Source: Sorghum bicolor (taxonomy: Eukaryota > Streptophyta > Magnoliopsida > Poales > Poaceae). Taken from it: DNA of 64,000 bases. Below, one piece after another: positions 57,268 through 64,000 of this stretch. The notes beneath the pieces are model-generated. The model searched no databases and was not told the DNA's origin. It saw nothing but the letters and a program-made list of their open reading frames with translations. The first letter of the stretch is position 1; every line of letters begins with the position of its first letter. A program made the translations under genes and the position numbers. The stretch is taken from NCBI RefSeq assembly GCF_000003195.3, contig NC_012871.2:61743802-61807801 (forward strand), written 5' to 3'.

Positions 57268-59711
57268 ATGATCCCCTTCTCCCTCCGCCTCCTCCTCGCC
57301 GGCGCCCTCGTCCTGCTCGTCATCGGCGGCGTCGCCGATGCCCTGTCCGGTGAACCTCCCATCACTGCCGCCATTATTATTCTCCCGTTTCCTCCTACAC
57401 ACGTACTCGATGAGCTGTTCGGCGTCGTCTTATTATTCCCTGACCCTGAGTTGGCTCGCTCACCTCGCGCGCAGGGTACCAGATAAGCTGCGGCGCGACG
57501 TCGGCCAAGGTCGCCGGGAACGTGACATGGGTCCCCGACGGGGCGTTCATCAACCACGTCGGCAAGGCCGCGGAGCTCACCGGCTCCCCGGGCGTGATGC
57601 CGATGCTCTCCTCCCTCCGGTACTTCCCCACGGCCGACGCGTCGTCGTCGTCGTCCGCCGCCACGACGACGAAGTACTGCTACGTGGTCCCGGCGGCGAT
57701 GCACGCCAGGTACCTGGTCCGCACGACGTACTACTACGGCGGGTTCGACGGCGGCGAGTCCCCACCGGTGTTCGACCAGATCATCGACGGCACGCGGTGG
57801 AGCGCGGTGGACACGGCGGGGAGCTACGCCCGGGGCCTCGCCACGTACTACGAGGCCGTGGTGGAGGCGACGGGGAAAGAGCTCAGCGTCTGCCTCGCCA
57901 GGAACGCCGCGACCACCGCGCCCGGACGAAGCCCCTTCATCAACGCCCTCGAGGTGGTGCCGCTGGAAGGGTCCGTGTACAGCGCCGTCAACTTCACCGC
58001 CTACGCGCTCAGCACCATCGCGCGCCACAGCTTCGGCTACAACGGCTCCATCATTGGGTAAGCAAAAAAAAAAGAACCGGCCGGCGGCCGGCGGCCGGCG
58101 AGCACCATTAATTCATGGATGTCTCGGCGAGAACGAAGATAGATACGTGTACAGCCTACTAACTGACCATGTCTCGTGCGAAATGTGCGACGATCTAGCT
58201 ATCCAGGTGACCGGTTCAACCGATACTGGGAGCCGTACAGCGACGGGAGCATCCCGGTGGTGGAGAGCCAGGCGAGCGTGGCGACGGAGGCGTTCTGGAA
58301 CAAGCCTCCGGAGGCTGTGTTCCGGCGAGGCCTGACGGCGAGCCGAGACAAGAGCCTGGACCTCCAGTGGCCGCCGGCGCCGCTCCCGGCCGCGACCTAC
58401 TACCTGGCGCTCTACTTCCAGGACAACCGGGGGCCGAGCGCGCTCAGCTGGAGGGTATTCGACGTCGCGGTCAATGGCCAGCCGTTCTTCACCGGCCTCA
58501 ACGTCTCCACGGCAGGGTCCATGGTGTACGGCGCCCAGTGGCCGCTGTCCGGGCAGACGAGGATCACGCTGACGCCGGCGACGGGGTCCCCCGTCGGCCC
58601 GTTGATCAACGCGGCGGAGCTCATGATGGTCGTTCCGCTCGGCGGGAGGACGCATCCCAGAGACGGTAACCTCCTGTCCTGATCGGTGCACTTCTCGGTG
58701 CCATCCATGGCTGATAGATACCCGGACACTGTTCGCTCAAACCACCCATCTCCTTGCTGCTGCAGTAATCGGCTTGCAGGAGCTGGCCAGAGGATTCACG
58801 AACCCGCCGCCGGACTGGAGAGGTGATCCTTGCTTGCCCAAGGGGAACTCGTGGACTGGTGTCACCTGCAACCAAGATCCACTCGCAAGAGTAACAGGGC
58901 TGTAAGTTTGCAGCACCAGTCATATGACAATGGATTGTTCTCTTGTATATACTTGTGATGAACAATGAATAATGGTCAGTCTGGTCATTTGCAGCAACCT
59001 CACAAATTTCAGAGTTGGAGGATCAATATCTGACAACATTGCCAACCTGACTGCAATCTCGAGCATGTAAGCTTCTGGAACAAATTGGTGTAAATTTGCA
59101 TGCTTAAGTGGGAAAAAAATGGATTGCTAAAATTGAAGCGATAACTGTTGCAGTTGGCTTGTCGGGAACAATCTGACCGGACCGATTCCAGATATGAGCC
59201 TCCTGCATCATCTAGTGTCTTTGTAAGTATAATAATAACGATCGGTAATAAATATAATCACCAACGGCTAAATATCCTTTCTGGATAATATGACGTTGAA
59301 GATCTTGGTTGCTTCTTTCACCTAATCCTGTTGCATTCCTGATTGGAAATTTGAAGGCACCTGGAGGACAATGCACTGACAGGCTCGCTCCCTGAACCGC
59401 TCGGAAACCTTACAAGACTTGAAGAACTGTAAGTGCCTCTAATATTTATTAATCCACTCCACTCAATGATGATCCTGGCGATTTTAACCTACTGATCACT
59501 CGAGTTAATTCCTATTTCGCAGGTTTGTGCAGAACAATAACCTACAAGGAACAATCCCAAGCAGCATCAGTAACAGAGTGATGCTGGACACAGGGTTTAG
59601 GTTCCAGTAAGTGACTACATTTAGCGATTGTGGTTTCGTAGCATCCTGCAGTGACTGACGAATTACTTGCTGTACGCTGACAGGTACACACCTGGGAACA
59701 ACCTTAGCTAA
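57268..59711 (+). CDS. Secreted malectin-like domain/LRR protein without kinase
   Basis: Nine exons: 57268-57349, 57475-58057, 58199-58665, 58766-58901, 58995-59066, 59154-59222, 59357-59428, 59523-59606 and 59684-59711. The total, 1593 bp, is exactly 531 codons (530 residues), which supports the model. A signal peptide (about 1-26, LLLAGALVLLVIGGVADALS) precedes a malectin-like carbohydrate-binding region (about 28-375: ISCGA, VTWVPDGAFI, FDQIIDGTRW, IIGYPGDRFNRYWEP). Then come the pre-LRR motif GDPCLPKGNSWTGVTC and about four LRRs, one per small 69-84-bp exon (NNLTGPIP, NALTGSLPEPLGNL, NNLQGTIPSSI). The protein ends SNRVMLDTGFRFQYTPGNNLS with no membrane helix or kinase. Similar kinase-less Arabidopsis proteins exist. 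The ligand is unknown. Confidence 0.88.
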
Positions 59712-60070
59712 CAAGGGCATTCCATTACAGAAGGCAAAATCGTCTGACTGGTGGTCTTTGTATCATGGTGTTGCTTTTCTTGCCCAATTTTGGGTGCTTC
59801 GGACCCTTTTCCTATTCGTTTTGGAGTCATGATATTTTTTTGTACAATTAAAATGTAACCTTATTTTTTTTTCTGTAAAGATGCATTTTGTTATAAAAAC
59901 GAAGACTATATTTTGTTCAATGAGAAAAACAAGAAGGCTAATTACTTACACAAATTCATAAGAGCAATGCATGTACAACCCATCCGAACAACTTCTTTGT
60001 CACCAGAATGTCAATCGTTGAGTGGTCGCTCACTTATTTATGAATCAAAAGCTGAAACCATTTGGTTATA
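59712..60070. other. 3' flank of the malectin-like gene
   Basis: AT-rich 3' untranslated and intergenic sequence. No gene. Confidence 0.5.
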
Positions 60071-60081
60071 TATATATATAT

Positions 60082-60305
60082 AGGTGTAGAATACTATTCT
60101 ACACCAAACTACTATAATGAACAGATTTCAGTATTCGCATTTCAGTATTGTTCAGTATTTTGTGGTCCTAAGTGTAGTGTTGGATGATACTGAACGATGT
60201 TCAGTACCGCTCAGTATTTTTCTGCTCAATATTATTCTACACCTAGAATAGTATTCTATACCCTAGGTGTAGAATATTATTCTACACCGCAACGTTCAGT
60301 ATCAT
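60082..60305. mobile_element. Palindrome-ended MITE-like segment
   Basis: Both ends carry the self-complementary unit GGTGTAGAATA(C/T)TATTCTACACC, or close to it (60082-60105 and about 60264-60288). A reversed variant lies at about 60228-60260. Between them TTCAGTAT recurs at least six times. No duplication was confirmed. Confidence 0.55.
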
Positions 60306-60309
60306 CCAG

Positions 60310-60310
60310 T

Positions 60311-60366
<56 letters not shown>
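60310..60366. repeat. (TA)n then (CA)n microsatellite
   Basis: About 20 TA units from 60313 to 60355, followed by a short CA run. It lies a little upstream of the zinc-finger gene's likely promoter or leader. Confidence 0.9.
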
Positions 60367-60623
60367 AAAGCGTGAAGCATTTCTCATTAAGAAATGCTTC
60401 TGTGTCAGGCCATACAATGCAGCCCATGAAGGTCAGCCCAGCCCGTACTGTTGCAAGATATCGAGTCAAGATATCTCCCTCGTGTCTTACTCTTGTCGGC
60501 TCAATTATCTCCTCCGCCTTCCTCGCGCTCATCGCCCCACTTCGCCGTCGCTGCAACTCCCACTCCCGCCTCTTCGCTGGCGATGACCGCCGCCTCCCAC
60601 ACCCAAACCTCCCCGGCGTCTGC

Positions 60624-61272
60624 ATGACGACTCCCCCGAACCCCTCCCCGCTCCTCTCCTCTCGCCCCAACCCCTCCCTCCCTCTCCACCGCCGCCCCCG
60701 GTTCCCCCACTCTCCGGCCGCCGCCAACACCACCGGCGCCGCCTCGGCGCCGGACTGGTTCCGCCCTCGCCGTCCTCCGGACGCGGACCCGTCCACCTCT
60801 CCCGGAGGCCGCGTCGCCGCGCGCGATCCTGGCGTTCGCGTCAAGGCCAAGGAGGGCGCCGAGGAGGAGAAAGGTAAGAAGGGTAAGAGGAGGAGATGGT
60901 GGGAGCGATGGTCGGGGGACAAGGAGAGCTACCTGGTGGATGATGTGGAGCCGCTCCCCATCCCCTTGACCGTGCCAGGGACCGAGCCCATGTCGCGGGA
61001 GGAGCTGAACCGCCGGCTTAGCTGCGACGTCAAGATCGAGGTGAGTGCGGCGGGCCGAGGTGAAAACTTCAATTTCTGTGTTCTTTTTGGCGTCTTGGGT
61101 TTTGGGCGAGGTGATGAGTTTGGGATGTGTGAATTTGGGCTGTAGGATTGCAAGACGGTTTCGTACGAGTGGACGGGCAAGTGCCGGAGCTGCCAGGGGA
61201 CGGGGCTGGTCAGCTATTTCAGGAAAAAGGGCAAGGAGACCATCTGCAAGTGTGTGCCATGCGCCGGCATTG
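60624..61272 (+). CDS. DnaJ-type zinc-finger protein, probably plastid, 5' part
   Basis: Exon 1 is 60624-61040 and exon 2 is 61146-61272 (intron GTGAGT...CTGTAG, phase 0); the second exon ends at GTAAGA after the first base of a codon and no later exon is identified. Residues 1-80 are rich in Pro, Ser and Arg with few acids, like a chloroplast transit peptide. Exon 2 has two CxxCxGxG units, C152RSC155QGTG and C175VPC178AGIG, half of a DnaJ-type zinc finger. No J domain is visible. Kinase-free, J-less proteins of this kind in plants (PSA2, LQY1, BSD2 relatives) assist photosystem or Rubisco assembly; that function is only suggested here. An upstream in-frame ATG at 60372 is possible, but the 60624 start fits a transit peptide better. 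Confidence 0.72.
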
Positions 61273-64000
61273 GTAAGATGAGATTCCTCGAACTTGATTT
61301 CCTTTACATGGTACAATATTGATGTTTTCTAAGAGTAAACATTTAGAGAGAACAAGGACAGAGGTACACAGAACATCTTACTGGTAGACCTACAATAAAT
61401 CAAGACTTGAGCTTTGTGAAGATGTGATGTCATTGTGATGAACTACTAGTTGGACAGATAATATACTTTGTCATGCAGTAGAGCTGTTACTGGTGGAGGT
61501 GCAATTCTATTATAGATCACATCATAATTATAAATTACAACACTAGGGTAGTCAGAACTTTGAACCCCATGACTAAGTTATTTGCTGCACCTTGAGTTCC
61601 TAACCTTGGGCATTAGGCATTGCTATTTTGAGAAGAACCTTAGATTGTCATAAATTGGACTGTATGTTTAGGAATAAACAACCTATTGCCAGTGGCTCTA
61701 ATTCCTAAGAGCTCCAGCATTCACTATTTTGTCCATACGGCGTGTTCATTTCTGTTTGCATTTGTGTACTGACTACTAATTGATTATAATACACCATAGG
61801 TGTTTGTATTGGAAATCTGTTCAGCAGTAGGTCTGACGTCTGAGTATTGACTGAATTGTCTTGTGAAATGGCGCTTATTCACAGTCACAGAAAGTATAAC
61901 ACAAGTTTCTTTGCAAAGTTTGAGATCCTTATAATCTTTTACTAGTGGAGTTGCGTTGGTGTATCATCTCCCTGGTTTGTCTGAAATGATAGTTAATGGC
62001 TAGTGTCCTACAGAAATATAGTTCTGGGATATTCATAACAATGGTTCTCTGTGTTGTTCTAACAGACTGTCTTTGGTTTATACAAGTATACCATGGATGC
62101 TAATCACACAAGAAACTAGAACCGACATGGTTGCAAGTTTTTAGTTGGAGGCATGATGACAGATTATCAATGCCATAGTAAGAAATTGCTGAATAAATTT
62201 TAGATTTCTTGGTGCTCGGATTGAATATGAGATTTCTAGTTTTATGCAATGAACAGTGATACAGGATAGTCCCTCAGCTCTTATCCTTGTGGCAGCACAT
62301 ATATGAATGGTAAAGTATATGCTATCTGAAAATAGTAAATGGGTAGCAGTTCTTTTTTAAATAGGATTGTATTATAACATTAATATATAGAGCACATTAG
62401 CACCTTCCATGAAGTATGAAGGTGTAGACTACATCCTCAACAAGCACGACCTTACACCAAGCACAAAGACATGAACACCTGAACAGGAAGATCCTTTAGG
62501 ATGTGAAGTGTAGAAGGGTGTGGTCGAGTTGACCACACCACCTCACCAATATTTGTGTCATAGGGACTAAAACTCCGCTGGCATTGGGGTGACAGGGCCT
62601 GGAAGATTTTTTATGTGATTGCTGGTGACAGGCGTGCCGGATTGATGAATGACGGCATGGAAAATGCAGTGAAGACCTTGATGTTGGCAACTGTTCTGAG
62701 GCACAGAAAGTTGAGAGGAGTGCACCAGACGTCATGTTACTAGCTGGCAAGTACATCTGGCAGGCTGCCTGGCAGAGAGGAAGAGAGGGGGGGGGGGGAG
62801 AGAGAGAGAGAGACAAAGGATGAAAACCTCTAGGGGTAGGGGAAGGAGAGAGAGAGGACGGGGGGAGAGCAGGGAATTTCTGGAGATGTGTTCAGTGGTG
62901 ACCGGCAACAGCTTTTAGGGTGTCTGATGAGATACTAATGATAGTGCATAAACTACAGAGTACAGACAACTCTTTATTATGTAGCTCTAGGCGTTTCACT
63001 GACAGGCAATGGTAGAACTCGGGCAACTGTTACCCTACATAGATATATTGCTCAACTATTTGGTTTAGTTATGTTGTCCTATATGTTTCACTGTTTCAAA
63101 TGTTCCAATTTAATTATTATACTAGTCAGAAAAGGTTTTATCCTATGCGACAAGTGTTTATGTGGAACCTTGGAAAGTTACACATAGCCACTAAATTTTA
63201 GAGCAATGGATGACATTGATCAATTAGGTGTCTTATTCACAGCAAACTTTTGACTGTATTTTCCCTCAGGGTTTGCCTTGTATCTTGAATCCTACCCAAG
63301 CTCCTATCATCACCATGAATTCATGCTAATGATACGTGTAGATATGCTTGTATAATTAATTGCCTCCATTGACTCTCTGCATTCTTGCTTGACTACGATC
63401 ACTGAACACAAGCATGGTCCATGTAGCTGGTGGCTGCAGCCACATTTTCATTGGAACTGGACCCTAGTAGACCTTAAGTTCATGTCCTATGTCATTTTCT
63501 AGACTAGTCACCACACAATTCACAGTTTTAAACCTTGCCTGAAATAAACTACTAGATTCAAACATCAACAATTGATCCATTTGCTTGTTTCAGTAGGGAT
63601 TTCCACTCATAGGACGGGTTCAGTGGTTTTCTTTTTAACTTCTAATACAGAACATGTACCATGGTAGATACTGCATATAACCTCGCAGGGGATTGAGAAA
63701 TAAGGGAATGATATGTAGTACTGAAACAATGTACTGCCACTTTACCTGAGATAAAACCCAGATGAATACCTTTCGTGATAGATGAAACCCCTGGTGAGAT
63801 TGGTATTAGTTTGTGAGTGTAGTTGTCACTGCCTCAATGGTCGACATATAACTGTAATTCATTTGTTTAGCAATAGTTTTACACTAGAATGTTCTGCTGA
63901 TGCTTCCTCATTTTGTTTGTTTTTGTGCCATGGAAAAGTAAAGTTAGAATTAGACTTTACTGTAGAGCTTGAGGGCATATGTCATGCCAAAGTGTTGGGC
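61273..64000 (+). other. Presumed long intron 2 of the zinc-finger gene
   Basis: 2.7 kb without a recognisable exon. It is AT-rich and includes a G-rich/GA-rich tract at about 62775-62875. The coding sequence of the preceding gene must resume to the right of the window or in a small exon I could not identify. The 106-codon minus-strand frame at 62496-62816 is low complexity and not supported. Confidence 0.5.
62770..62875. repeat. Purine-rich tract
   Basis: Contains a run of about 13 G followed by (GA)n and further GGGGAGAGAG stretches. Strand-asymmetric purine tracts of this kind can form unusual DNA structures. It lies within the presumed intron. Confidence 0.75.

Noticed and set aside
57231..58028. 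265-codon minus-strand and 257-codon plus-strand frames across the malectin-like exon
   Set aside because: The nine-exon plus-strand model gives signal peptide, malectin-like motifs and LRRs in one frame. The others are repetitive shadows.
58207..58665. Exon 3 of the malectin-like gene starting at the CAG acceptor before 58207
   Set aside because: That join shifts the frame to an immediate stop. The TAG acceptor at 58196-58198 restores IIGYPGDRF and an exact codon total.
60501..61316. 271-codon minus-strand frame at the zinc-finger gene
   Set aside because: It is a low-complexity Arg/Gly/Ala-rich antisense of exon 1 and runs through the intron with no splice logic.

Overview
This is plant nuclear DNA from a grass. 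The spliced genes carry GT-AG introns, coding exons are very GC-rich against AT-rich spacers, and the DNA is full of grass-type transposons: MITEs with GGCCTTGTTTAG or GAGCATCTCCAA ends, a CACTA element with TTTAGCACCGG palindromes, hAT elements and LTR pieces. The combination suggests the sorghum/maize/sugarcane group, most likely Sorghum. That assignment is inferred from family resemblance, not from a search.

Layout. 1-19 kb is gene-poor repeat DNA. It holds a 2.66 kb solo LTR with a perfect 5-bp target duplication (4480-7137), a Helitron-like end (about 11939), a 605-bp non-autonomous hAT (11987-12591) and a broken 4.1-kb hAT with a second element nested inside it (13884-17959). 19-40 kb is an alpha-amylase cluster: AMY copy 1 (19257-20656) and copy 2 (28492-29891) are intact and identical at the protein level; copy 3 (39458-39879) keeps only its last 111 codons because a 5'-truncated CACTA transposon (30981-39457) sits directly against it. 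That CACTA carries a TNP2-type transposase remnant and a multi-exon gene with a transposase-associated domain, a proline-rich linker and a Ulp1/C48 cysteine-protease-like domain. Between copies 1 and 2 lie gypsy gag debris and a 1.17-kb element with about 190-bp inverted ends.

41-64 kb holds five single genes: a group X-type ERF transcription factor (41684-42568), a WEB1-like coiled-coil protein (49577-52098), a GT37-type fucosyltransferase on the minus strand (52703-54447), a secreted malectin-like/LRR protein without kinase (57268-59711, nine exons), and the 5' part of a probably plastid DnaJ-type zinc-finger protein that runs off the right edge (60624 onward). They look like unrelated neighbours, not a pathway cluster.

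The main story is the history of the amylase array. An older tandem duplication is still visible as diverged flanking sequence. A later event left a sharply bounded, nearly identical 2.7-kb block over both intact genes, as expected from gene conversion. A CACTA insertion plus a deletion then beheaded a third copy. I found no tRNA, rRNA or CRISPR array, and I do not see a wholly new biological system.
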